From Dietzia natronolimnaea (GTDB lineage: Bacteria > Actinomycetota > Actinomycetes > Mycobacteriales > Mycobacteriaceae), in contig NZ_NTGA01000029.1 in the NCBI RefSeq assembly GCF_002289575.1, positions 1-50,473 on the forward strand: a stretch of 50,473 bases of DNA. The letters run 5' to 3'. Shown one piece after another: positions 16,981 to 26,224 of the stretch. The notes under the pieces were generated by a model, which saw only the letters and a program-made list of their open reading frames with translations, ran no database searches and was not told the origin of the DNA. The translations under genes were made by a program, and so were the position numbers. The first letter of the stretch is position 1, and each line of letters begins with the position of its first letter.

Positions 16981-18321
16981 TCACAGCGCGAGGTAGTTGC
17001 GGAGCTCGTACGGGGTCACCTCGTTGCGGTACTCCCGCCATTCCCGACGCTTGTTGCGCAGGAAGAACTCGAACACGTGCTCACCGAGTGCCTCGGCGAC
17101 GAGCTCGGACTCCTCCATCGCGTCGAGGGCCTGCTCGAGGCTCCCCGGGAGATCGGTGTAGCCCATCGCCCGTCGTTCACGCCGGCTCATGGTCCACACG
17201 TCGTCCTCGGATTCCGGTGGCAACTCGTATCCGTCCTGGACGCCCTTGATCCCGGCGGCGATCATCACGGCGTACGCGAGGTACGGGTTGCACGCCGAGT
17301 CCGGGCTGCGCACCTCGATCCGGCGGGAGGACGCCTTGTTGGGCGTGTACATCGGAACGCGCACGAGCGCCGAGCGGTTGGCACGACCCCAGGTGGCGGC
17401 GGTGGGGGCCTCGCCGCCTCCGATGAGCCGCTTGTACGAGTTGACCCACTGGTTGGTGACGGCCGAGAACTCCGGTGCGTGACGCAGGATCCCGGCGACG
17501 AACGACTTCGCGGTGGTGGAGAGCTGGTACTCGTCGTCCGCGTCGTGGAACGCGTTGGAGTCACCCTCGAACAGGCTCATGTGCGTGTGCATGGCCGACC
17601 CCGGGTGGTCGCGGAGGGGCTTGGGCATGAACGACGCCCACACCCCGTTGTTCATGGCCACCTCCTTGACGATGTAGCGGAAGGTCATGATGTTGTCGGC
17701 CATGCTCAGCGCATCCGCATATCGCAGGTCGATCTCCTGCTGCCCCGGGGCGCCCTCGTGATGGGAGAACTCCACGGAGATGCCCATCGCCTCCAGCGCC
17801 TCGATCGCGTTCCGCCGGAAGTGCGGAGCCGAATCGTGCACCGCCTGGTCGAAGTAGCCGCCGTTGTCCGACGGGACGGGCTCGGCCCCGTTGGTGTCGA
17901 GACTCTTGAACAGGAAGAACTCGATCTCGGGATGCACGTAACAGGAGAATCCGAGATCGGCCGCCTTGTTGAGCTGCCTGCGCAGGACGTGGCGCGGATC
18001 CGCCCAACTGGGGCTGCCGTCGGGGTTGAAGACGTCGCAGAAGATGCGCGCCGAGTGCTGGGCGCCGTCGGCATGTGCCCACGGCAGGACCTGGAACGTC
18101 GACGGATCCGGCTTGGCGATGGTGTCCGCCTCCGAGACCCGCGAGAACCCCTCGATGGCGGAGCCGTCGAAGCCGATCCCCTCCCCGAACGCCCCCTCGA
18201 GCTCCGCGGGTGCGACGGCCACTGACTTCAAGGTTCCGAGAACGTCGGTGAACCAGAGCCGGACGAACCGGATGTCGCGCTCTTCCAAGGTCCTGAGAAC
18301 GTACTCCTGCTGGCGGTTCAT
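16981..18321 (-). CDS. glnA2: Glutamine synthetase type I, GlnA2
   Basis: This is the second GSI-type enzyme, 446 residues, closely matching mycobacterial GlnA2 from its N-terminus ([20 protein letters not shown]). GSI motifs are present: [45 protein letters not shown] and [14 protein letters not shown]. The loop corresponding to the adenylylation site reads [11 protein letters not shown] without the tyrosine, so GlnE should not modify it. The ATG at 18321 lies 7 bases after TAGGTT. It is cotranscribed with glnE, as in M. tuberculosis (Rv2222c-Rv2221c). Confidence 0.95.
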   Translation of the reverse strand: MNRQQEYVLRTLEERDIRFVRLWFTDVLGTLKSVAVAPAELEGAFGEGIGFDGSAIEGFSRVSEADTIAKPDPSTFQVLPWAHADGAQHSARIFCDVFNPDGSPSWADPRHVLRRQLNKAADLGFSCYVHPEIEFFLFKSLDTNGAEPVPSDNGGYFDQAVHDSAPHFRRNAIEALEAMGISVEFSHHEGAPGQQEIDLRYADALSMADNIMTFRYIVKEVAMNNGVWASFMPKPLRDHPGSAMHTHMSLFEGDSNAFHDADDEYQLSTTAKSFVAGILRHAPEFSAVTNQWVNSYKRLIGGGEAPTAATWGRANRSALVRVPMYTPNKASSRRIEVRSPDSACNPYLAYAVMIAAGIKGVQDGYELPPESEDDVWTMSRRERRAMGYTDLPGSLEQALDAMEESELVAEALGEHVFEFFLRNKRREWREYRNEVTPYELRNYLAL

Positions 18322-18328
18322 GATGTCC

Positions 18329-18334
18329 AACCTA
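18329..18334 (-). promoter_or_regulatory. Candidate -10 box of glnA2 (leaderless)
   Basis: Minus-strand TAGGTT followed by 7 bases and ATG at 18321; no Shine-Dalgarno sequence is seen. The rest of the 220-base gap to panB (18322-18541) shows no gene. Confidence 0.5.
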
Positions 18335-18541
18335 GTGCCTGTCGTGTTACGGGCGTGTGACATCGGGTCCGCGACACGCCCCCCGTCCCCTCCCCGCGCC
18401 GTGCGGCCCCGGCCCCGGGACCCACGCCACCGGGGCCGTGGCAGACTCATCGGCGACGGCCGCGGCCGTCACCGCCCCCTGTCCACCCGGGGACCGGCCC
18501 TCCTGCCGGCCTCGAGGTCACTGTAGGAAGGCCACACCGCC

Positions 18542-19405
18542 ATGAGCGACAACCCAGACACCCCGGTCTACGGCTCCGGTGGTGCACCGGACGCGGGACC
18601 CCGGGGTCTGACGCGGGTGACGAGGATCCACCACCTGGCCGAACTCAAGGCCGCGGGGGAACCCTGGCCCATGCTCACCGCCTACGACTACGTCTCCGCG
18701 CGTCTGTTCCAGGAGGCCGGTATCCCGGTCCTGTTGGTCGGGGATTCGGCGGCCAACGTGGTGTACGGGTACGACACCACCGTCCCCGTGACCGAGGACG
18801 AGATGATCCCTCTGGTCCGCGCTGTGACCCGGGGAGCTCCGAAGGCGCTCGTCGTGGCCGATCTCGTGTTCGGCAGCTACGAGACCTCCCCGGCTCAGGC
18901 GGTGTCCGCCGCCACGCGGATGATGAAGGAGGGCGGCGCCCAGGCCGTCAAACTGGAGGGCGGCGTCCGGATGGCCCCGCAGATCCGGGCGATCGTGGAC
19001 GCCGGAATCCCCGTGATGGCCCACATCGGCTTCACCCCCCAATCGGTCAACGGTCTCGGCGGCTTCCGCGTCCAGGGGCGCGGGGACGCCGCCGACGCAC
19101 TCCGGGCCGACGCCCGCGCCGTGCAGGAGGCCGGCGCCTTCTCCGTCGTCATGGAGATGGTCCCCGCCGACCTCGCCCGGGAGGTCACCGCCGAGTTGGA
19201 CATCGCCACGGTCGGCATCGGCGCCGGGAACGGCTGCGACGCCCAGGTGCTGGTGTGGCAGGACATGGCCGGACACGGCACCGGGCGGACGGCGAAGTTC
19301 GTCAAGCGTTACGCGCAGCTCGCCGACACGCTGCGCGACGCCGCCCGGGAGTACGGCGAGGAGGTTCGCGCCCGCGCGTTCCCCGGACCCGAGCACTCCT
19401 TCTGA
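18542..19405 (+). CDS. panB: 3-methyl-2-oxobutanoate hydroxymethyltransferase PanB
   Basis: PanB transfers a hydroxymethyl group from methylenetetrahydrofolate to 2-oxoisovalerate to make ketopantoate, the first committed step of pantothenate and CoA synthesis. The 287-residue protein has the expected motifs: [50 protein letters not shown] and [21 protein letters not shown] lies upstream of the ATG. It stands in the Rv2225 position, divergent from glnA2. Confidence 0.96.
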   Translation: MSDNPDTPVYGSGGAPDAGPRGLTRVTRIHHLAELKAAGEPWPMLTAYDYVSARLFQEAGIPVLLVGDSAANVVYGYDTTVPVTEDEMIPLVRAVTRGAPKALVVADLVFGSYETSPAQAVSAATRMMKEGGAQAVKLEGGVRMAPQIRAIVDAGIPVMAHIGFTPQSVNGLGGFRVQGRGDAADALRADARAVQEAGAFSVVMEMVPADLAREVTAELDIATVGIGAGNGCDAQVLVWQDMAGHGTGRTAKFVKRYAQLADTLRDAAREYGEEVRARAFPGPEHSF

Positions 19406-19420
19406 CCACGGCAGTTCCCC

Positions 19421-19471
19421 GAGCACTGCACTCATCCGAGCACTGCACTCATCCGCACACGGCACTCTTCC
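19421..19471 (+). repeat. Short tandem repeat, 17-base unit
   Basis: Two exact copies of GAGCACTGCACTCATCC (19421-19437, 19438-19454) and a third at 13/17 identity (19455-19471) lie between panB and pip, ending 19 bases before the pip start. Confidence 0.85.
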
Positions 19472-19490
19472 GAACATCAGGGCGGCCCCG

Positions 19491-20486
19491 ATGACCCCAC
19501 AGACCACGCTCCGCACCCCGTACCCGCGGATCGCGCCGTACGAGACCGGCATGCTCGACGCGGGCGACGGCCAGCGCCTGTACTGGGAGTGCTCGGGTAA
19601 TCCCGACGGTGCCCCGGTGCTGTTCGTCCACGGCGGCCCCGGAGGCGGGACCACACCGGAGCATCGCCGGATGTTCGATCCGGAGTCCTACCGGATCATC
19701 CTGGTGGACCAGCGCGGCTGCGGACGGAGTACTCCGCACGTCGCGGACGGGGCGGACCTCGCCGTCAACACCACGTGGCATCTCACGGCCGACCTCGAGC
19801 GCCTGCGTGAGTCGCTGGGGATCGACCGCTGGCTGGTGTTCGGCGGGTCGTGGGGGACGACGCTGGCTCTGGCCTACGCCCAGCAGCATCCCGATCGCGT
19901 CCGCGGCCTGGTGCTCCGCGGCATCTTCCTGTGCCGCCCGTCGGAGATCGACTGGTTCTACCGGGGCGGCGCCGCCCACCTGTTCCCCGACGCCTGGGAG
20001 GGCTACCTTGCACCGCTCGTGGCCGCCGAGGGCGCCGAGACGGTCCATCGGGACGGCTTCGACCACGTGGCCGCCTACCACCGCCTCCTGCACTGCGGTG
20101 ATCCGGCCGTCGAGATCGCCGCCGCACGCGCGTGGACGACGTGGGAGACCACCACCTCCACCCTGCTCCCCCGGCCTCCCGCCGCGGACGGCGACGAGGC
20201 GGACCGGTTCGCCCTGGCCTTCGCCCGCATCGAGAATCACTACTTCGTCAACGACGCGTTCCTCGGCGGACGGGCCATCCTGGACCGGATGGACCGGGTC
20301 GCGCAGCTGCCGGCCGTGATCGTCCACGGCCGCTACGACGTCGTCTGCCCGGTCACGAGCGCGTGGGAACTGCATGCGGCCTGGCCGGGCTCCGAGCTGC
20401 ACATCGTCGCCGACGCCGGGCACGCGATGGCCGAGCCCGGCACCACCCACCACCTGCTCGAGGCGACCGACCGCTTCCGTCCCTGA
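19491..20486 (+). CDS. pip: Proline iminopeptidase (alpha/beta hydrolase)
   Basis: The enzyme removes N-terminal proline from peptides. The 331-residue protein matches the bacterial Pip family: YPRIAPYETGMLDAGDGQRL, LFVHGGPGGG, VDQRGCGRSTPH, the nucleophile elbow GGSWGTTLALAYAQ, an ARIENHYFVN cap motif, HGRYDVVCP with the acidic residue, and ADAGHAMAEP with the catalytic histidine. It follows panB on the same strand across an 85-base gap that holds a tandem repeat. No strong ribosome binding site is seen. Confidence 0.94.
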   Translation: MTPQTTLRTPYPRIAPYETGMLDAGDGQRLYWECSGNPDGAPVLFVHGGPGGGTTPEHRRMFDPESYRIILVDQRGCGRSTPHVADGADLAVNTTWHLTADLERLRESLGIDRWLVFGGSWGTTLALAYAQQHPDRVRGLVLRGIFLCRPSEIDWFYRGGAAHLFPDAWEGYLAPLVAAEGAETVHRDGFDHVAAYHRLLHCGDPAVEIAAARAWTTWETTTSTLLPRPPAADGDEADRFALAFARIENHYFVNDAFLGGRAILDRMDRVAQLPAVIVHGRYDVVCPVTSAWELHAAWPGSELHIVADAGHAMAEPGTTHHLLEATDRFRP

Positions 20487-20535
20487 CCACGGCTTCCCGC
20501 GCAGGCCCGCTCTGCCGCACGCCCCCTGGGCCGGG

Positions 20536-21423
20536 TCAGACGACCCCAAAGCGGCGCGAGGCGGCGACCGTCGCCTTCTGGTAGCCCGACGGGAAGAGCC
20601 GGACCATCGCGTCGATCACGTACGCGTCCGGACCCACCAGCACCCTCGCGCGTCGTCGCTCGACCCCGTCGAGGATCACCCGCGCGGCCGTCGACGCCTC
20701 CGTCCGTGCGAACTTGGAGTCGAAGATCGTAGCGAAGGTCGCACTGTCCAGGCCCTCGGCTGCGCCGGCACTCCTGGCCACCGCGGTCCTGATCCCCCCG
20801 GGATGCACACAGGTGACGTCGACGGGGTGGCCGCCGGCGAGCATCTCCATCCGCAGCGATTCGGTGAACTGCTGCACCGCGGCCTTGGCCGCGTTGTACG
20901 CGTTCTGTGTGGGCACCGAGAGGATCGCGAAGATGCTGGAGATGTTGACGAGATGCCCGTCCCCGGAGGCGATGAGATGCGGCAGGAACTCCTTGGTGCC
21001 GTGCACGACCCCCCAGTAGTCCACGTCCATCACCCGGGCGATGTCCTTGTAGCCGGACTGCGCGACCGACCCGGTGAACGCGATACCGGCGTTGTTGACG
21101 ACGAGGTGGACCACGCCGAACTGCTCGATCACGCGGCTCGCGTACTCGGCGACGGCGGCCTGCTCCGTGACGTCGAGCCGGTCGGAGTGCACCTCCGCCG
21201 ATGACTCCGCTCCCACCAGTCTCACCGTCTCGGCCAGACCGTCGACGTCCACGTCGCTCAGGGCCAGCCGGGCCCCCCGGCGAGCCGCCTCCCGCGCGAG
21301 CTCTCGGCCGATGCCGGAGCCGGCACCGGTGATAACGACGACCTTGCCGTCCATCTGCCATTGGGGACGGCGGGAGGTCAGGCCACCCAGGGCGCCGAGC
21401 ACCTTGGTGATCGGCGCGCTCAC
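20536..21423 (-). CDS. Short-chain dehydrogenase/reductase
   Basis: This 295-residue SDR has the cofactor motif VVITGAGSGIGRELA (about residues 28-42), NNAG, the catalytic serine in NISS, and YNAAK with the catalytic Tyr and Lys. SDRs oxidise alcohols or reduce ketones with NAD(P). The GTG start at 21423 overlaps the flavin monooxygenase stop (GTGA), so the two proteins are made together and probably act in sequence on a ketone or alcohol. The pairing resembles the mycobacterial mymA-type operon (FMO plus SDR). The substrate is unknown. Confidence 0.92.
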   Translation of the reverse strand: MSAPITKVLGALGGLTSRRPQWQMDGKVVVITGAGSGIGRELAREAARRGARLALSDVDVDGLAETVRLVGAESSAEVHSDRLDVTEQAAVAEYASRVIEQFGVVHLVVNNAGIAFTGSVAQSGYKDIARVMDVDYWGVVHGTKEFLPHLIASGDGHLVNISSIFAILSVPTQNAYNAAKAAVQQFTESLRMEMLAGGHPVDVTCVHPGGIRTAVARSAGAAEGLDSATFATIFDSKFARTEASTAARVILDGVERRRARVLVGPDAYVIDAMVRLFPSGYQKATVAASRRFGVV

Positions 21424-22928
21424 CGGAGCGCCTCCTGCCCGGTGGGCACCTCGGCGGGTCGGTCCACCGTGGTCCTGCGATACGCGCTCACGTCGAACTC
21501 CCTCGTCTGGTTGCGGAAGGTGAAGGTGAAGTCGGGCCACACGGCCGGGGCGTTGCCCTTGGCGTCGAGGTACCAGCTCTTGCAGCCGGTCAGCCAGACC
21601 GTCTTGCCGGTGTTCTCGCGCAACTCACGGTTGTATGCGTTCTGGACCGCCTCGCGGACGTCGACCGTCTGCAGGCCGCGGTCGCGCATGGCGCGGATCG
21701 CGTCCACGAGGTAGTTCAGCTGGGACTCGATCATGTAGATGATCGAGGAGTGTCCGAGGCCCGTCGCGGGGCCCATGAGGACGAACAGGTTGGGATATCC
21801 GGCGACGGTGGTGCCCTTGTAGGCCTCCATTCCCTCGCTCGACCAGGTGTCCGCAAGGGTTCGTCCGGCCGAGTCGCGGACGCGCTCGAAGAACGGCGAG
21901 TCGGTGACGTGGAACCCGGTGGCCACCACCAGCACGTCCGCGGGGTGCTCTGCGCCGTCGGAGGTGACGATCCCGGTCTCTGTCACCCGGCTGATGGGAG
22001 TGGTCACCACGTCGACGTTCCGCCGGCTCAGCGCCCGGTACCAGGTGTTGGACAGCAGGATCCGCTTACATCCGATCTCGAAGTGCGGGGTGAGGGTGGC
22101 CCGTAGTTCGGGGTCGCGGACGGACATCGCGAGGTGCGCGCGCCCGAGCGCCTTGATCGGGGCCAGGGCCGCCCGGGTCCGGGTCAGGCCCACGACCTGG
22201 AACTCACGGCTGGCGTACTGCAGTCCCCGGACCGCGCGCTGCAGACCGGGAACCCTGCGGTAAAGGGCACGCTCGAACCCCGGGTACTTCCGGTCGATGC
22301 GGGGCAGGACCCAGGGCGCGGTGCGTTGGTAGACGTCGAGGTGCTCGACGACCGGGGCGATGGACGGCACCACCTGGATCGCGGAGGCTCCGGTGCCGAT
22401 CACCGCCACGCGTCGACCCGCCAGGGGGACCGAATGGTCCCAGCGGGCGGTGTGGAAGACGGGGCCCGCGAACTCGTCGATGCCGTCGATCTCCGGGAGC
22501 TTGGGCTCGCACAGCGCGCCGACGCCCAAGACCAGCACTCTCGCGTCGTACTCCCCCGCCGTGGTGCTCACCGTCCACCGGCCTCGGTTCTCGTCGTACT
22601 GCGCCGAGGTGACCTCGACGCCGAACCGGATCTTGTCCCGGACCCCGTGATCATGCGTGACACGACGGATGTAGTCGTAGATCTCGCCCTGGGGGGAGAA
22701 CGCCCGCGACCACTCCGGGTTGAGGGCGAAGGAGTACGAGTACAGGTGGGAGGGCACGTCGCACGCCGCCCCCGGATAGGAGTTGTCGCGCCAGGTGCCG
22801 CCCACGTCCGCGCCCCGCTCGACCACGATGAGGTCGTCGACCCCCTCCTCGGTGAGCCTGATGGCCGCCCCGAGTCCGGAGAAACCGGCCCCCACGACGA
22901 GGACGTCGACTCGTGTCGTCTGATCCAC
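21420..22928 (-). CDS. Flavin-containing / Baeyer-Villiger-type monooxygenase
   Basis: The 502-residue protein has two Rossmann motifs, VVGAGFSGLGAAIRL near the N-terminus for FAD and VIGTGASAIQVVPSI for NADPH. Between them FAGPVFHTARWD fits the Baeyer-Villiger fingerprint FxGxxxHxxxW[PD]. The VVATGF motif is also present. Such enzymes insert oxygen next to a ketone or oxidise heteroatoms. The GTG at 22928 has GGGGAG 5 bases upstream. It is the first gene of a two-gene operon with the SDR, divergent from the CYTH-CHAD gene. Confidence 0.92.
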   Translation of the reverse strand: MDQTTRVDVLVVGAGFSGLGAAIRLTEEGVDDLIVVERGADVGGTWRDNSYPGAACDVPSHLYSYSFALNPEWSRAFSPQGEIYDYIRRVTHDHGVRDKIRFGVEVTSAQYDENRGRWTVSTTAGEYDARVLVLGVGALCEPKLPEIDGIDEFAGPVFHTARWDHSVPLAGRRVAVIGTGASAIQVVPSIAPVVEHLDVYQRTAPWVLPRIDRKYPGFERALYRRVPGLQRAVRGLQYASREFQVVGLTRTRAALAPIKALGRAHLAMSVRDPELRATLTPHFEIGCKRILLSNTWYRALSRRNVDVVTTPISRVTETGIVTSDGAEHPADVLVVATGFHVTDSPFFERVRDSAGRTLADTWSSEGMEAYKGTTVAGYPNLFVLMGPATGLGHSSIIYMIESQLNYLVDAIRAMRDRGLQTVDVREAVQNAYNRELRENTGKTVWLTGCKSWYLDAKGNAPAVWPDFTFTFRNQTREFDVSAYRRTTVDRPAEVPTGQEALR

Positions 22929-22970
22929 TTCTTCTCCCCACGGCGCGCATGTGATCCGAACCACCGCGAT

Positions 22971-22986
22971 CTTACCCGCAAGTAAG
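22971..22986. promoter_or_regulatory. Inverted repeat in the monooxygenase promoter region
   Basis: CTTAC and GTAAG are separated by 6 bases (minus-strand reading CTTACTTGCGGGTAAG). It lies 43 bases before the monooxygenase start and resembles a TetR-type operator. No regulator gene is adjacent. Confidence 0.45.
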
Positions 22987-23080
22987 TCCGAGGCGTCACG
23001 GGACGTCGACAGAGTGTGGGTGGCGGACCGGTCGCGGCGCACCGGACTCGGTGTTCACCCGGGCCTGATACAACCAGTCC

Positions 23081-24709
23081 ATGACGATCAGCGAGACGAT
23101 GGAGATCGAGAGCAAGTTCGAGGTCGACACCGACACCCCGATCCCCGCCGCGGACGCCTTCGCCCCTCTGCTCGCGGACGACCCCGTGGTGCACGAACTC
23201 TCGGCCACGTATTACGACACCGCCGACCTCAGCCTCACCCGCCACAAGGTCACCCTCAGACGCCGTACCGGCGGCGACGATTCCGGCTGGCACCTCAAAC
23301 TCCCGTCCGAGGCCGGGCGGGTGGAGTTGCAGCTCCCGCTGGACCACGGCGACGACGTGCCGGCCGAGTTCGTGGCCGCGGTGGCGGGGCTGGTCCGCCG
23401 CCGACCGCTCGCGCCCGTGGCCCGCGTGGACAACCGGCGGCATGTCGTGCTCCTCCGCGACCCCGAGGGCACCGCCGTCGTGGAGTTCTGCGACGACCAC
23501 GTCTCGACGCAGTCGTTCGTCACCGGGAACGCGAACGCGGAGTGGCGGGAGTGGGAGGTGGAACTGGTCGATCCGTCCCGGCCCGGAGCGCGGGGCCATC
23601 TCGACACCGTCGCCACCGCGTGTTCCTCCGCCGGGGCCACGACCTCGTCGTCGTCGTCCAAACTCGCCCGCGCCCTCGGCGCGCTCCCCTCACCGGACGA
23701 CCCGGGCGCCTCCGCGGTGAGGGACGCCCTGCGGGAGGACCTCGGCAAGGTACTCGACCACGATCCCGCGGCCCGGCGCGTCACCATGGTGGGCGTTCAC
23801 CAGATGCGGGTGGCGGTCCGCGGTCTGCGCAGCACCATCAGTTCGTTCGCCGAGGAACTCGAATCGGAAACCGAGGACACCGAGATCGATCTGGCCGACC
23901 TGCTGGAGGAGCTCAAGGTCCTCGCCGCGGTCCTGGGCAAGGTGCGCGACATCCAGGTGGTCGACCAGCGGCTCGAAGAACTGGCGGCCGAGTACCCGGA
24001 GGACGTGGTGAGCCCGCTGACCAGGAAGCGGCTGAGCGACGAGCTCGCTTCCGAGGAGCGACGCGCCGGCGCGCGGGTCGCGGAGGCACTGGGTTCCGAA
24101 CGGTACCTCGACCTGCTCGACCGGCTGCACCTGCTGGTCGAGGTCGCCGGCACCGGTTCCGGATCGGGCCCCCGGTCCGGCGCGCCCGCGCAGAGCTCGA
24201 AGAAGCGCAGGCGCGAGGCCCAGGACATGGTCCTGCGAGGAGTGGACCGACAGTTCGCCAAGTTCACCAAGGCCCGCACCCGCACCGAGCGTGACCTCGA
24301 CTCGCTCGAGCTGACCCTGGCCCAGCGCGAGGAACTGACCCACGTGGTCCGCAAGCGCGCCAAGGCACTGCGGCGCAACGTCGGCGCCCTCCGCGAGTCG
24401 GATGGCCTGACCGTCGCACCGCTGCGCACCGCGTGCCAGCGACTGCACACCGTGCTCGGCGACGTCCAGGACAGCGTGACCGCGCGGATGTGGCTCCGGC
24501 GGATCGCCAGGCGGGCCGAGTCCGCGGGCGAGCCGACCTTCGGTTTCGGTGTGCTCTTCGAGCACGAGCGCGGCTTCTCCGAGCGCGCGCTGGCAGGGTT
24601 CGAGAGCGACGCGGCCACCGTGACCGCCGCCTACCGCGAGTTGTCGGAATCCCGGCGCGCGGCGCGGAGACGGAAGACGAAGAGCAAGAAGAAGGGCAGC
24701 GGCACGTAG
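23081..24709 (+). CDS. CYTH and CHAD domain protein
   Basis: The 542-residue protein starts with a CYTH (triphosphate tunnel metalloenzyme) domain: the ExExK signature EIESKFEV at about residues 8-15, YYDTADLSLTRHKVTLRRR and EWEVELVD. A CHAD domain follows from about residue 210 with conserved histidine/arginine helices (GVHQMRVAVRGLRSTISSF, LGKVRDIQVV, LHTVLGDVQDS). CHAD domains bind polyphosphate, and CYTH domains cleave triphosphates. It corresponds to Rv2226. The C-terminus is lysine/arginine-rich, fitting polyanion binding. Confidence 0.93.
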   Translation: MTISETMEIESKFEVDTDTPIPAADAFAPLLADDPVVHELSATYYDTADLSLTRHKVTLRRRTGGDDSGWHLKLPSEAGRVELQLPLDHGDDVPAEFVAAVAGLVRRRPLAPVARVDNRRHVVLLRDPEGTAVVEFCDDHVSTQSFVTGNANAEWREWEVELVDPSRPGARGHLDTVATACSSAGATTSSSSSKLARALGALPSPDDPGASAVRDALREDLGKVLDHDPAARRVTMVGVHQMRVAVRGLRSTISSFAEELESETEDTEIDLADLLEELKVLAAVLGKVRDIQVVDQRLEELAAEYPEDVVSPLTRKRLSDELASEERRAGARVAEALGSERYLDLLDRLHLLVEVAGTGSGSGPRSGAPAQSSKKRRREAQDMVLRGVDRQFAKFTKARTRTERDLDSLELTLAQREELTHVVRKRAKALRRNVGALRESDGLTVAPLRTACQRLHTVLGDVQDSVTARMWLRRIARRAESAGEPTFGFGVLFEHERGFSERALAGFESDAATVTAAYRELSESRRAARRRKTKSKKKGSGT

Positions 24710-24720
24710 CGCAGCCCTGC

Positions 24721-24894
24721 TCAGTCCTTCTCGTCCTCCGCGTCCCACGCCTCGTTGCGGGCCTTCGCCTTGGCCAGTGCGGCCTCGGCCTCACCGCGGG
24801 TGGCGTAGGGGCCCATGCGGTTGTCCCAGTTGGTCACCTTGCCCTGCAACGCCTGGCCCGTGCCGATGTCGTAGTACCACTGCTCTTCCGACAT
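24721..24894 (-). CDS. Small SPOR-like protein (57 residues)
   Basis: The tiny protein begins MSEEQWYYDIGTGQALQG and has GPYATRGEAEAALAKAKARNEAWD, the pattern of short actinobacterial proteins annotated as SPOR-domain-containing. Length and motif agree with those. AGGAGG lies 6 bases upstream of the ATG, which strongly supports translation. It is convergent with the CYTH-CHAD gene, with 11 bases between stops. Function is unknown. Confidence 0.8.
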   Translation of the reverse strand: MSEEQWYYDIGTGQALQGKVTNWDNRMGPYATRGEAEAALAKAKARNEAWDAEDEKD

Positions 24895-25054
24895 GAGGGG
24901 CCTCCTGGGGTCGTCCGGTGATCTGCTGACCCGTCCGACCCTACTCGGGGTTGAGGCCGGGCTCGCCCCTTCCCACCGACTTGCGCGCCCTCTTCGGCTC
25001 GCGCGGCCGGATTGCCCGGGAATTCCGGCGATGCGCGGGCGGAATGGACCCGAG

Positions 25055-25108
25055 ACGCCGCGCAAGCCCAGCACGCCGCGCAAGTCCAGCGGGCCGCGCA
25101 AGCCCAGC
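25055..25108 (-). repeat. Short tandem repeat, 18-base unit, three copies
   Basis: Three contiguous 18-base units (25055-25072, 25073-25090, 25091-25108) differ by only a few bases around the core CCGCGCAAGCCCAGC. They lie between the 3' end of rnpB and the small SPOR-like gene. The rest of the 24895-25131 gap shows no gene. Confidence 0.85.
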
Positions 25109-25131
25109 CAGGCGCGCACACGGCGGGATCG

Positions 25132-25567
<436 letters not shown>

Positions 25568-25573
25568 CTGGGG

Positions 25574-25579
25574 AGTCTA
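25574..25579 (-). promoter_or_regulatory. rnpB -10 box overlapping the phosphatase stop codon
   Basis: Minus-strand TAGACT, 6 bases before the inferred rnpB start. Its first three bases are the TAG stop codon of the preceding phosphatase gene. Confidence 0.6.
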
Positions 25580-26224
25580 GTCGAGGTGCGAGGTGTCGTT
25601 GACCAGGTGCACCGACGTGGGACCGTCGGGGTAGAACCGCACGTCGGACACCGAGGCCAGGTCCAGGTGGAGCCGGAAGAGCAGCTCGTCGCCGGCGTCG
25701 AGGGCCGCCCGGATCGCGAGTTTGATGGGGGTGACGTGACTGACCACGGCCACCACCCCGCCCGGGTTCTCGGCGACGATCCGGCGCAGTCCCCGCTCGA
25801 CCCGGGCGCGGACCACGGCGAAGCTCTCGCCCCCGGGGGGCGGGACGGCGGTGTCCGACATCCAGCGTGAGTGCAGAGCGGGGTCCTGCTCCGCGGCCTC
25901 GGTGAAGGTCAGGCCCTCCCACTGCCCGAAATCGGTCTCGATGAGGTCGTCCTCGACCATCAGCGGGACACCCGTCGCCTCGGCGGCCCGCTCGGCCGTC
26001 CCCAGACACCGGCGCAGTGGGGAGGAGACGACCGCCGAGAGCCCGGGGAGGCGGGCCAGCCGCTCCGCGGTCCGCTCGGCCTGGAGCACCCCCAACTCGG
26101 TGAGGTCGGGATCGCCCTGGCCGGAGTACCGACGGTCCACCGAGAGCGGGGTCTGACCGTGACGGGCGAGCACGATCCGCGTGGGCCTGCCGGCCGCGCC
26201 CGTCCAGCCCGGGCCGCCGCTCAC
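25577..26224 (-). CDS. Histidine phosphatase (phosphoglycerate mutase-like), CobC domain only
   Basis: The 215-residue protein has the branch motif IVLARHGQTPLS with the phosphorylated histidine, YSGQGDPDLTELGVLQA, SSPLRRCLGTAE, DFGQWEGLTF and VVSHVTPIKLAIRAAL. It corresponds to the C-terminal half of M. tuberculosis Rv2228c, which is an RNase HI-phosphatase fusion. Here the RNase HI half is absent: the GTG start at 26224 overlaps the zinc-ribbon gene stop (GTGA). Phosphatase substrates of the family include alpha-ribazole phosphate. It is the last protein gene before rnpB. Confidence 0.92.
   Translation of the reverse strand: MSGGPGWTGAAGRPTRIVLARHGQTPLSVDRRYSGQGDPDLTELGVLQAERTAERLARLPGLSAVVSSPLRRCLGTAERAAEATGVPLMVEDDLIETDFGQWEGLTFTEAAEQDPALHSRWMSDTAVPPPGGESFAVVRARVERGLRRIVAENPGGVVAVVSHVTPIKLAIRAALDAGDELLFRLHLDLASVSDVRFYPDGPTSVHLVNDTSHLD

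Noticed and set aside
17200-17220. YELPPE in GlnA2 as a GlnE adenylylation site
   Set aside because: The motif GYELPPES aligns with GYVLGPQA of mycobacterial GlnA2; the position equivalent to the GlnA1 tyrosine is in DDVWTMS and is not tyrosine.
25055-25108. Tandem repeats as a CRISPR array
   Set aside because: Units are directly adjacent without spacers, are only 18 bases long, and no cas genes are in the window. The same holds for the arrays at 19421, 30461 and 32615.
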